From Planctomycetaceae bacterium (lineage in GTDB: Bacteria > Planctomycetota > Phycisphaerae > Phycisphaerales > SM1A02): a stretch of 5,357 bases of DNA. The first letter of the stretch is position 1, and each line of letters opens with the position of its first letter. The notes below the pieces were generated by a model. It was not told the DNA's origin and made no database searches. It saw only the letters and a list, made by a program, of their open reading frames with translations. Below are positions 1 to 5,357 of the stretch, in pieces. Location of the stretch: positions 3 through 5,359 of the forward strand of contig NSIA01000138.1 in the NCBI GenBank assembly GCA_002737585.1, read 5' to 3'. The position numbers and the translations under genes were made by a program.

Positions 1-638
1 TCGCGGCCAGCCTCCACCATGCGCTTGGCGCGCTCGATGGCAAACTGCCCGAGCGCCAAGTGGCGGTCCAGGTCTTCGTCATTGCTGGACGCCAGCACAT
101 GCGCGGGCACGTTGCGGCGGAAGTCGGTGACTTCTTCCGGTCGCTCATCAATCAGTAAGGCAATGAGCTCAATTTCCGGGTGATTATGCTTGATTCCAAA
201 GGCGATGTTCTGCAAGAGAATGGTCTTGCCAGCCTTCGGCGGAGCAACGATCAGGCCGCGGGTACCGAATCCGATCGGGCAGAACATGTCGATGAGCCGG
301 CATGCTGGTGGACAGCCACGATGCTCAAGTGAGATGCGCGGCTGCGGATCGAGAGCGGTAAGTTCGCTGAAATTCTTGCGCTTGCGATAGTCCTCGGGGG
401 ACATGCCCTCAATGGCTACCAACTTGCTGGCCACCATGTGCATGCGGTGCGTGCGTCGGGATTGACGCTCTTCGACCTCAACGGTAATGGCCGCGCCGGG
501 CGCGACGCCGTTGCGCTGCATGAAGTCCGGGAGGACGACTGGGTCATCCTCTCGCTCAACGAGTCCGTCTGAAAACTGCCTGATTCGACCCTCGGATGAG
601 CCTTTCATGGCCTCCAGGATCCCGCTTACAACTGTCAT
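1..638 (-). CDS. rho: Transcription termination factor Rho, N-terminal 212 residues (3' end beyond window)
   Basis: Rho is a hexameric RNA-dependent ATPase that loads on nascent RNA and stops RNA polymerase. The visible part holds a degenerate cold-shock-like RNA-binding fold (about residues 5-75), then the start of the RecA-type ATPase core. The core has Walker A APPKAGKT (132-139, lysines 135 and 138) and LIDERPEEV (162-170) with catalytic Glu165. These sit 46 residues earlier than in E. coli Rho (K181, K184, E211, from memory), so the N-terminal helical domain is absent. The ATG start at 636-638 is well supported: GAGGAA lies 6 nt upstream and an in-frame TAA lies at 642-644. A TTG at 639-641 is the only other option. 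The usual aromatic RNP motif (DGFGFLR in E. coli) is replaced by a segment around SEGRIRQF (15-22). The remaining roughly half of the ATPase domain, including the Q and R loops, runs off the left edge. Identity is very secure; the functional effect of the short N-terminus is inferred. Confidence 0.94.
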   Translation of the reverse strand, partial: MTVVSGILEAMKGSSEGRIRQFSDGLVEREDDPVVLPDFMQRNGVAPGAAITVEVEERQSRRTHRMHMVASKLVAIEGMSPEDYRKRKNFSELTALDPQPRISLEHRGCPPACRLIDMFCPIGFGTRGLIVAPPKAGKTILLQNIAFGIKHNHPEIELIALLIDERPEEVTDFRRNVPAHVLASSNDEDLDRHLALGQFAIERAKRMVEAGR

Positions 639-644
639 CAATTA

Positions 645-650
645 TTCCTC
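645..650 (-). promoter_or_regulatory. Ribosome-binding site that fixes the rho start
   Basis: On the minus strand GAGGAA lies 6 nt before the ATG at 636-638. An in-frame TAA (642-644) lies between it and the ATG, so the short Rho N-terminus is a real feature of this sequence and not a missed upstream start. Confidence 0.75.
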
Positions 651-663
651 GCTCCGGGCCGGC

Positions 664-677
664 GATGCATGTGCATC
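664..677. repeat. Inverted repeat GATGCA-tg-TGCATC in rho leader
   Basis: Perfect 6-bp arms (664-669 and 672-677) are separated by 2 bp, about 26 bp upstream of the rho start. It could be an operator half-site pair or a short hairpin close to the ribosome-binding site; a chance palindrome is also possible. Confidence 0.35.
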
Positions 678-681
678 CCAA

Positions 682-732
682 CGGGTTGTGTGGGGGGGAC
701 CGCGAAGGGCCTTGCCACCGTTCCGGGTTGTG
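682..732. repeat. Direct repeat of CGGGTTGTG (682-690 and 724-732)
   Basis: Two identical 9-mers start 42 bp apart, about four helical turns, within the C-rich rho leader. On the leader RNA each copy reads CACAACCCG. They could be repeated protein- or RNA-binding sites. No function is known to me. Confidence 0.35.
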
Positions 733-799
733 CTTGGTTGTCGCTCTTCAGAAGGGCGACGCGTGCATAGTAACTCAGTAACCGACTCAATGAGTAGAA

Positions 800-829
800 A
801 TAATGGAAATTCCGGGCAGAACTTGCCAA
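800..829 (-). promoter_or_regulatory. Candidate sigma70-type promoter for rho
   Basis: On the minus strand TTGGCA (824-829; one mismatch to TTGACA) is followed after 18 nt by CATTAT (800-805; two mismatches to TATAAT). It lies just after the psuG stop codon, which would give rho its own promoter apart from the helicase-psuG pair. Found by eye; such matches also occur by chance. Confidence 0.35.
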
Positions 830-838
830 TGACGCAGG

Positions 839-1831
839 TTAACGGCGGATTGAGGCCAGTTCCACAGCGATGGCGGCGCCCACGCGCGCATTCGACTCAA
901 GGACGGCAACATTGACATCGACGGTTCGTCCTGCAGTGGCGCGTTGCACGCGGTCGAGAAGGAATGGCGTGACTGCCGCGCCGCGAATACCTGCGCGGGC
1001 TGCTTCAATCAACGCGGCGGCGATGGTGGTTTCAACTTCATCAGCCGGAATCGCCCACTGCGCGGGTGGTGGATTCGCAATGAGTGCACCGACGTGCGGC
1101 GCAAACTGCCAGTGCGCGGTGCAGATAGCAGCGACTTCCGCAGCATCACGTGCGTGCGCTGATACTCCTAACGAATCGTTTCCTTGCGAAATGAAGCGAG
1201 GGAACACTCGAGTGCCAAGGCCGATCACTGGGACGCCTAAGGAATCAAGTGCTTCCACGGTTGCGGGAAGATCAAGAATGCTCTTTGCTCCGGCGCTGAC
1301 AACAGCGGTTGGAGTGCGCGCGAGTGCAGCAAGATCGGCACTGATGTCGGGTCGATCGGTCCAGCCGCGGTGCACGCCGCCGATGCCACCGGTAGCGAAC
1401 ACGCGAATGTTGGCACTGGCGCAGGCCGCAAGCGTGGCAGCAACGGTGGTTCCGCCACTTGCGCGCTGCGCACTTGCGGCGCCGAGATCGCGGGTACTGA
1501 GCTTGCGGACATCCATATCGTGACCAAGGCGCTCCAGTTGTGCGCGGCTCAGTCCAACATGCAGCGTTCCATCAAGCATGCCGACAGTGGCGGGGACAGC
1601 TCCACCATTGCGGACCGTGGTATCGAGCAGCACGCTCAGTGCAAGATTTGCAGGAATTTCAGGGATCCACTCGGACAGATTGCATGGCGATGCCATGGGC
1701 GTGCGCGGCAATCCGTGCGTCAGCACAGCGGTTTCCAGCGCCACAATCGGCAGTCCGGATGCCAGCGCATCGCACACTTCTTCGGAAATTTCAATGGCGA
1801 CGCGGGGACCCATTCGTTGCTCGCTTATCAA
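839..1831 (-). CDS. psuG: Pseudouridine-5'-phosphate glycosidase
   Basis: PsuG reversibly splits the C-C glycosidic bond of pseudouridine 5'-phosphate into uracil and ribose 5-phosphate, the second step of cytosolic pseudouridine breakdown after the kinase PsuK. Family marks: VALETAVLTHG (30-40) with Glu33; VRKLSTRDL (108-116) with Lys110, the expected Schiff-base lysine; ATGGIGGVHRG (146-156) with His154; DISADL (162-167) with the metal-binding Asp162; and SAGAKSILDL (179-188) with Lys183. These match E. coli E31, K93, H137, D145 and K166 (numbers from memory). About 16 extra residues (roughly 46-61) follow the HGLP motif. At 330 aa it is slightly longer than the family's usual 305-315. The chosen start is TTG at 1829-1831, directly after the helicase TGA and behind AGAGGA (1835-1840, rather close at 3 nt); ATG at 1811-1813, with a weaker site, would give 324 aa. 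No psuK or pseudouridine transporter is visible in this window. Confidence 0.93.
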   Translation of the reverse strand: MISEQRMGPRVAIEISEEVCDALASGLPIVALETAVLTHGLPRTPMASPCNLSEWIPEIPANLALSVLLDTTVRNGGAVPATVGMLDGTLHVGLSRAQLERLGHDMDVRKLSTRDLGAASAQRASGGTTVAATLAACASANIRVFATGGIGGVHRGWTDRPDISADLAALARTPTAVVSAGAKSILDLPATVEALDSLGVPVIGLGTRVFPRFISQGNDSLGVSAHARDAAEVAAICTAHWQFAPHVGALIANPPPAQWAIPADEVETTIAAALIEAARAGIRGAAVTPFLLDRVQRATAGRTVDVNVAVLESNARVGAAIAVELASIRR

Positions 1832-3181
1832 TCATCCTCTGCGCGTGCGGACCACTCCGCCGAGGCGCTTCATCGGCATTGCCGAAGGAACGACGCCGCC
1901 TGGGAATGCATTGGGATCAGCAGCCTTCGCTGCAGTGGGGGCCACTGCAGTAGCCATGCGGCTCTTGGCACTTGCAGATTCTTCGCGACGGCGCTTCTCG
2001 GCTTCGCGATAGCTGGAGACGTCAATTGGAATTGGTCCAGGCGTGAAATCTGGATATTGCTTCTGCGGAATCTCGATGTTGGCAAGCATCTCAATTCCAG
2101 AAAGCAAATCACCTTGGTCTGGCTGAATGAATGTCCATGCCACTCCATGGCGACCAGCGCGCGCGGTGCGGCCGATGCGATGGATGTAGATCTCCGGATC
2201 TTCAGGGACGTCGTAATTGATCACGTGACTGATGTCATCAACGTCCAGTCCGCGTGAGGCAAGGTCACTTGCAACCAACACTCCCAGCGAGCCGCCGCGG
2301 AGTTGGTCCATCACCTTATCGCGCTTGGTCTGGTACATGTCGCCGTGCATGGCGTGCGCATCAATCCCGTGCTTGGTGAGGTATTCGGCTACTTGATCGA
2401 CGGTCTTCTTCATCCGGCAGAAGACGATGGTCAGGGCCGGTTCTTCGTGTTTCAGCAGGTGATGCAGGAGTTTTCGCTTATCCCACGGCTCAACCGTGAG
2501 CCAACTCTGATCGACCGCGGACACCGTGAGACTCTTCTCGGTGGTGACGATCTTCTCCGGGCTCTTCATGTAGCTGCGGGCGAGTTTCTCAATCTCCGGG
2601 CTGATGGTTGCACTGACAAAGATCGTCTGCGGGCGCTGCTTCATGGCGCCGAGGATCTTGCGGATGTCCTCGCGGAAACCAATGTCGAGCATCCGATCCA
2701 CTTCGTCCAAGATCACCACCTTGAACTGGTTGTACGGCAGCAAGCCGCGCTGGTGCATGTCCATGACGCGGCCGGGCGTTCCAACGATGATCTCTGGGTG
2801 GCTCTCCAGCGCTTGCGCCTGCGCGCGCATCGGCTTGCCGCCGTACACCGGAATAGCCTTAATTCCAGTGTGTCCGCCCAGTTCCTCAACTTCGCGGCAC
2901 ACTTGGATTGCCAATTCGCGCGTCGGCACCAAGACCAGCGCGCCGAATTGGTCGCCGGGCTGCAGGAGGCCGAGTACCGGCAGGCTGAACGCCGCGGTCT
3001 TGCCGGTGCCAGTCTTGGCTTGGCCGATGACATCCTTGCCGCTCATGGCAATGGGAATCAGGGCCGATTGGATCTTGGTTGGGTGCTTGAACCCGGCTGC
3101 ATCGACGCCCTTGAGGACGGACGCGGGAAGGCCGAGGTCTGCAAATGTCTTGGTCGTGTCGAACGTCTCGCTGCTAACCAT
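1832..3181 (-). CDS. DEAD-box ATP-dependent RNA helicase (DEVD variant)
   Basis: A 449-residue DEAD-box helicase that locally unwinds RNA duplexes using ATP; family roles include ribosome assembly, mRNA decay and cold adaptation. Motifs in order: Q motif GFKHPTKIQ (30-38) with upstream Phe13; motif I AKTGTGKT (55-62); Ia PTRELAIQ (86-93); Ib TPGR (135-138); II DEVD (159-162); III SAT (190-192); IV IVFCRMKK (252-259); V VASDLASRGLD (303-313); VI HRIGRTARAGR (334-344). All catalytic positions are present, with Val replacing Ala in motif II. After the core comes a tail of about 75 residues, with an Arg/Glu/Lys-rich stretch near 386-402, an Ala-rich linker and a basic end (RTRRG). The tail is not a recognised DbpA or CsdA RNA-binding domain, so I assign no specific paralogue name. 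ATG at 3179-3181 has only a weak ribosome-binding site. It is the first gene of the minus-strand pair with psuG, adjacent without a gap. Confidence 0.95.
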   Translation of the reverse strand: MVSSETFDTTKTFADLGLPASVLKGVDAAGFKHPTKIQSALIPIAMSGKDVIGQAKTGTGKTAAFSLPVLGLLQPGDQFGALVLVPTRELAIQVCREVEELGGHTGIKAIPVYGGKPMRAQAQALESHPEIIVGTPGRVMDMHQRGLLPYNQFKVVILDEVDRMLDIGFREDIRKILGAMKQRPQTIFVSATISPEIEKLARSYMKSPEKIVTTEKSLTVSAVDQSWLTVEPWDKRKLLHHLLKHEEPALTIVFCRMKKTVDQVAEYLTKHGIDAHAMHGDMYQTKRDKVMDQLRGGSLGVLVASDLASRGLDVDDISHVINYDVPEDPEIYIHRIGRTARAGRHGVAWTFIQPDQGDLLSGIEMLANIEIPQKQYPDFTPGPIPIDVSSYREAEKRRREESASAKSRMATAVAPTAAKAADPNAFPGGVVPSAMPMKRLGGVVRTRRG

Positions 3182-3309
3182 CCGTTGGGGCGTTTCTTTT
3201 CTATCGAAGTGCGTGCCGAGCCGGGTCTCGGAGAATTGATGGCCGGGGTTTTTATGGTACTTTGCCCGGTAAGCCGATCGTAACAGGCGGAAGGCATGGA
3301 TGCCGCCGC
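3182..3309. promoter_or_regulatory. Divergent promoter region between helicase and alr
   Basis: This 128-bp region must hold the start signals for both divergent blocks. A weak plus-strand candidate for alr is TTGATG (3236-3241), 16 nt, then TACTTT (3258-3263). On the minus strand TACCAT (3255-3260 in plus positions) is a weak -10 candidate for the helicase. A 5-bp hairpin, CCGAG (3216-3220) with CTCGG (3227-3231) and a 6-nt loop, lies on the helicase side and would be in its 5' leader. None of the hexamers is strong. Confidence 0.4.
3287..3309 (+). promoter_or_regulatory. Hairpin over the ribosome-binding region just before alr
   Basis: GGCAT (3293-3297) pairs with ATGCC (3300-3304), and outside it GCGG (3287-3290) pairs with CCGC (3306-3309), leaving an AA/G internal loop. 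The purine-rich stretch 3285-3294 that should recruit the ribosome forms the 5' arm, and the 3' arm ends one base before the alr ATG. The structure could hold back alr translation until opened. Base pairing is seen directly; regulation is inferred. Confidence 0.4.
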
Positions 3310-3313
3310 ATGA
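3296..3313 (+). CDS. Possible five-codon leader ORF Met-Asp-Ala-Ala-Ala overlapping the alr start
   Basis: ATG at 3296-3298 is followed by Asp and three Ala codons, and by TGA at 3311-3313, which overlaps the alr ATG (3310-3312) as ATGA. AGGCGG (3285-3290) lies 5 nt before this ATG, a good spacing, while it lies much too far from the alr ATG. Translating this mini-ORF would deliver ribosomes to alr and open the hairpin. Three alanine codons before an alanine racemase gene recall amino-acid-sensing leaders, but five codons could easily arise by chance. A second mini-ORF (ATG 3300-3302, TGA 3315-3317) is equally possible. Confidence 0.25.
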   Translation: MDAAA

Positions 3314-4584
3314 GTGATAACAGTCTCATCTCCGTTGATTTTGACGCCGTTGACCACAACATGCGAGTGGTCAGGGGTGCTGTTGGCCCTGGAGTTGCTA
3401 TCAATGCGGTGGTAAAGGCGGACGCGTATGGGCTTGGAGCCGCTCGGATCGCTCGCCGGCTGGTGCAGGGGGGCGCTTCCATGTTGACGGTGTACAGCCC
3501 CGCGCAGGCGGAAGCCTTGGAAGGCATGCCGTGCCCGGTACTGATCTTGCAGCCAGTGTCACGGATCGAACGCGGCAGCGCCATTCATTCCATGCTGGTC
3601 GCGGGTCGCCTGCATCTGGTGGTCCATGACATTCATCATGTTGCGGAACTCATTGTGCTTGCACACGAGCACGGCGTGCGACTGCCCATTCATCTTGAAG
3701 TGGACACCGGCCTCGCGCGTGGTGGTTGCACGCCGGATGATGCAGCTCGCATCTTGCAGGCGGTGGCTGCCAATCCATCGTTGACACTTGCTGGCGTCAT
3801 GACGCATTTCTCTCATGCAAAGACCAGTGCGGATCGGTGCGCGGCACAGATGCGTGCCTTTGACCTCTTTGTGGATGCTCATCGCGCGTTGATTCCTCCG
3901 GAGTGCGTCCTGCATGCGGCAAGCACCTACGCGTCATTGCGCGGAAGTGCTGTTCATGCCGGCATGGTGCGCGTGGGAATTGCGTGGACTGGCTACGCAG
4001 CTGATGGTCCGGATGATGGTGAATCCATTCCCGGATATAGCGATTTTCGGGCTGCAATTCGCTGGACTAGTTCGTTGATTCACGTGCGCCGTATTGCACG
4101 CGGTAACAGTGTTGGATACGGTTGGTCTTGGACTGCGCGTCGTGATTCCACCATTGGTCTGGTACCAGTTGGTTACGCAGACGGCTATCCGACCTTGTGT
4201 GTAGACGCGCCGCAATTGCTGCGCGAGCAAGCGGAACCTTCGCGATGGGTGCGCATTTCCGTGGGTGACTGGAGCGCGGAAGCGCCGGTGATTGGCGCAG
4301 TCAATATGGATCAGATTTGTGTTGACCTCACTGGCCTTGAGCAGATGTTGTCTTCGCAACCCAACGGTGGTCTTGGCGCGGAAGTGGAGCTGTACGGCAC
4401 CGATCGCACGGCGCGCAATTACTTACCAACCATCGCGCGCCGATTGGGAATCCGTTCCTATGAATTGTTGTGCCGCCTGAATCCACGGATTCCGCGCGTG
4501 GCGGTTGAAGCCGCTGCTCCGCTTGGACGTGTCGATCAAGGGGCCTTCCGACTGGCTGTGCGCGCTGCACCGGATATGCCGTGA
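3310..4584 (+). CDS. alr: Alanine racemase (PLP-dependent)
   Basis: Alr interconverts L- and D-alanine in the cytosol; D-Ala feeds the D-Ala-D-Ala end of peptidoglycan precursors. From the ATG at 3310 the protein has 424 residues, somewhat above the common 360-390. The fold type III barrel begins with ISVDFDAVDHN (7-17) and VVKADAYGLG (34-43), where Lys36 is the PLP-binding lysine and catalytic base. Then come EVDTGLARGG (130-139) with Arg137, THFSHA (165-170), MVRVGIAWTG (219-228) with the PLP-contacting Arg221, VGYGWSW (268-274) with the second catalytic base Tyr270, VGYADGYP (287-294), and VNMDQICVDL in the C-terminal beta domain. A C-terminal extension of about 30 residues follows the usual end (CRLNPRIPR). 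A TTG at 3262 would add 16 residues unlike the family, so I prefer the ATG. The gene overlaps mqnA, so the two are probably cotranscribed. Confidence 0.91.
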   Translation: MSDNSLISVDFDAVDHNMRVVRGAVGPGVAINAVVKADAYGLGAARIARRLVQGGASMLTVYSPAQAEALEGMPCPVLILQPVSRIERGSAIHSMLVAGRLHLVVHDIHHVAELIVLAHEHGVRLPIHLEVDTGLARGGCTPDDAARILQAVAANPSLTLAGVMTHFSHAKTSADRCAAQMRAFDLFVDAHRALIPPECVLHAASTYASLRGSAVHAGMVRVGIAWTGYAADGPDDGESIPGYSDFRAAIRWTSSLIHVRRIARGNSVGYGWSWTARRDSTIGLVPVGYADGYPTLCVDAPQLLREQAEPSRWVRISVGDWSAEAPVIGAVNMDQICVDLTGLEQMLSSQPNGGLGAEVELYGTDRTARNYLPTIARRLGIRSYELLCRLNPRIPRVAVEAAAPLGRVDQGAFRLAVRAAPDMP

Positions 4585-5357
4585 GTACGCCGCTGCCAAT
4601 GACTATCGGCGTGGTGCGTTACATCAATACGTTGCCGCTCATTGATGGGCTTAGCGGTTTGGCGGGATGCACGCTGGTGCCCGATGTTCCTGCGCGCCTG
4701 ATTGATCGGTTAGTGAGTGGAACGGTGGACATTGCGTTGTGCTCCGTGATTGACGTGCTGCGAAGCCCGGTTCCGGTGCGCATCGTTCCGGTGGGCATGC
4801 TGGGGTGCTGCGGCCGAACGCTGACGGTGCGGTTGTACGCGCGGCGACCCTGGGCAGAGGTGCGCACCGTGGCGGCGGATACGGATAGTCACACCTCGCG
4901 TGCGCTGGCTGAATTGGTGTTGCGGCAGCGGTTTGCAGCGCAGCCCACGATGGTTGACTTTGATCACGCCTCGGGTGCACGTGACCCGGGCACCGACGCC
5001 ATGCTCTTGATTGGTGACAAGGTCATCAATGATGCGCCCGCAAACGAAGTGTGGCCACAGCAACTTGATCTTGGCGAAGAGTGGCATGCATGGACCGGAT
5101 TGCCATTTGTCTTCGCTACCTGGTTGATGCGCGCCGATGCGGATGAAGCCGCATGTGCCCGGGTGCGCACGGCGGCGCGCGTGTTGGACCACCAACGGCG
5201 TCACAACGCAGAGCGGATCGATGGGATCATTCGACGTGAAGCGGCAGCACATGGCTGGCCAGAGGAGTTAGCTCGCCATTACCTTGTTGATCTTCTGCGC
5301 TTTGACTTTGATGAAGCAGCGCGCGCTGGTTTAGCGCGCTTTTTGCAAGAATGCCGC
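4581..5357 (+). CDS. mqnA: Chorismate dehydratase, futalosine pathway (3' end beyond window)
   Basis: MqnA removes water from chorismate to give 3-[(1-carboxyvinyl)oxy]benzoate, the first step of the futalosine route to menaquinone. The frame is open to the window edge (259 codons); the family is about 270-290 aa, so little is missing. It has the periplasmic-binding-protein-like fold of the MqnA/MqnD group: IGVVRYINTLPLI (9-21), with Asn16 at the expected substrate-contact position; VDIALCSVIDVLR (49-61); DSHTSRALAELVL (102-114), a form of the family's D-S-x-TS-x-AL motif; DAMLLIGDK (139-147); and LDLGEEWHAWTGLPFVFATW (162-181), the most diagnostic block. No signal peptide is seen, consistent with a cytosolic enzyme. 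GTG at 4581 overlaps the alr stop as GTGA; ATG at 4599 (residue 7) is the alternative. There is no obvious ribosome-binding site, which suits translational coupling to alr. Residues 72-84 differ from the family's typical Ser/Gly-rich segment and carry two adjacent cysteines. Confidence 0.9.
   Translation, partial: MSTPLPMTIGVVRYINTLPLIDGLSGLAGCTLVPDVPARLIDRLVSGTVDIALCSVIDVLRSPVPVRIVPVGMLGCCGRTLTVRLYARRPWAEVRTVAADTDSHTSRALAELVLRQRFAAQPTMVDFDHASGARDPGTDAMLLIGDKVINDAPANEVWPQQLDLGEEWHAWTGLPFVFATWLMRADADEAACARVRTAARVLDHQRRHNAERIDGIIRREAAAHGWPEELARHYLVDLLRFDFDEAARAGLARFLQECR

Larger units (their letters stand above)
639..838 (-). promoter_or_regulatory. psuG-rho spacer: probable rho promoter and leader
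   Basis: This 200-bp spacer has no convincing gene. Its psuG-proximal part carries a candidate promoter. Its rho-proximal part would be transcribed as a long leader. In plus positions 681-740 I count 27 G and 13 C, so the leader RNA is twice as rich in C as in G there, including a run of seven C (692-698). C-rich, G-poor RNA is the type of sequence Rho prefers, and rho is known to be autoregulated through its leader in E. coli. That this leader works the same way is inference. Confidence 0.45.

Noticed and set aside
748..768. Six-codon minus-strand mini-ORF (Met-His-Ala-Ser-Pro-Phe)
   Set aside because: No ribosome-binding site and no overlap with a gene start.
805..813. Short palindrome GGAA-a-TTCC near the candidate rho promoter
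   Set aside because: Only 4-bp arms; too short to support an operator or a terminator.
638..829. 63-codon minus-strand frame filling the psuG-rho spacer
   Set aside because: It needs a TTG start inside the candidate -35 box, has no ribosome-binding site and resembles no protein; it is not the missing Rho N-terminal domain in another frame. Only its last 12 codons are discussed as a possible leader.
870..1523. Plus-strand open frame of 217 codons
   Set aside because: Antisense to psuG; composition is Ala/Arg/Thr/Ser-rich without any domain, as expected for a shadow frame.
1370..2257. Plus-strand open frame of 295 codons spanning the psuG-helicase junction
   Set aside because: Antisense to two well-supported genes and without recognisable motifs.
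3241..3256. G-run followed by T-run (GGGGTTTTT) resembling an intrinsic terminator
   Set aside because: There is no stem of useful length directly before the T-run on either strand, and it lies between divergent genes where no terminator is expected.
2303..3283. Long open frame on the plus strand (326 codons)
   Set aside because: It lies antisense to the helicase, whose motifs are unmistakable, and its translation shows no recognisable domain; it is a by-product of GC-rich codon use on the opposite strand.
4964..5252. Minus-strand frames opposite mqnA
   Set aside because: They oppose a frame with clear MqnA signature blocks and show no domain of their own.

Overview
The window is a gene-dense stretch of about 58% GC with no mobile elements, RNA genes or CRISPR. 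It looks like ordinary chromosome from a Gram-negative-type bacterium. My best guess is the Planctomycetota, perhaps class Phycisphaerae: the window combines a DEAD-box helicase whose motif II reads DEVD, a Rho lacking the usual N-terminal domain, and the futalosine route to menaquinone. This is an inference from protein character only; no rRNA or marker gene is visible.

Layout: two gene blocks diverge from an intergenic region at 3182-3309. On the minus strand, a DEAD-box RNA helicase (3181-1832) is followed directly by psuG, pseudouridine-5'-phosphate glycosidase (1831-839); the helicase stop codon touches the proposed psuG start. After a 200-bp spacer (639-838) comes rho, transcription terminator Rho (638 to the window edge, incomplete). 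On the plus strand, alr, alanine racemase (3310-4584), overlaps mqnA, chorismate dehydratase (4581 to the window edge, incomplete), in a GTGA stop/start overlap.

The minus-strand block is about RNA: unwinding it (helicase), salvaging a modified nucleotide released when rRNA and tRNA are broken down (PsuG), and ending transcription (Rho). The plus-strand block serves the cell envelope: D-alanine for peptidoglycan, and the first step of the futalosine menaquinone route from chorismate.

The most interesting details are regulatory or structural. Rho begins, with a strong ribosome-binding site and an in-frame stop just upstream, at a point that removes the N-terminal helical domain, and its primary RNA-binding fold lacks the usual aromatic RNP motif. 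The rho leader RNA contains a C-rich, G-poor segment that could be a target of Rho itself. The alr start has no well-placed ribosome-binding site of its own; a five-codon mini-ORF encoding Met-Asp-Ala-Ala-Ala overlaps it inside a hairpin. I see no clearly new multi-gene system.
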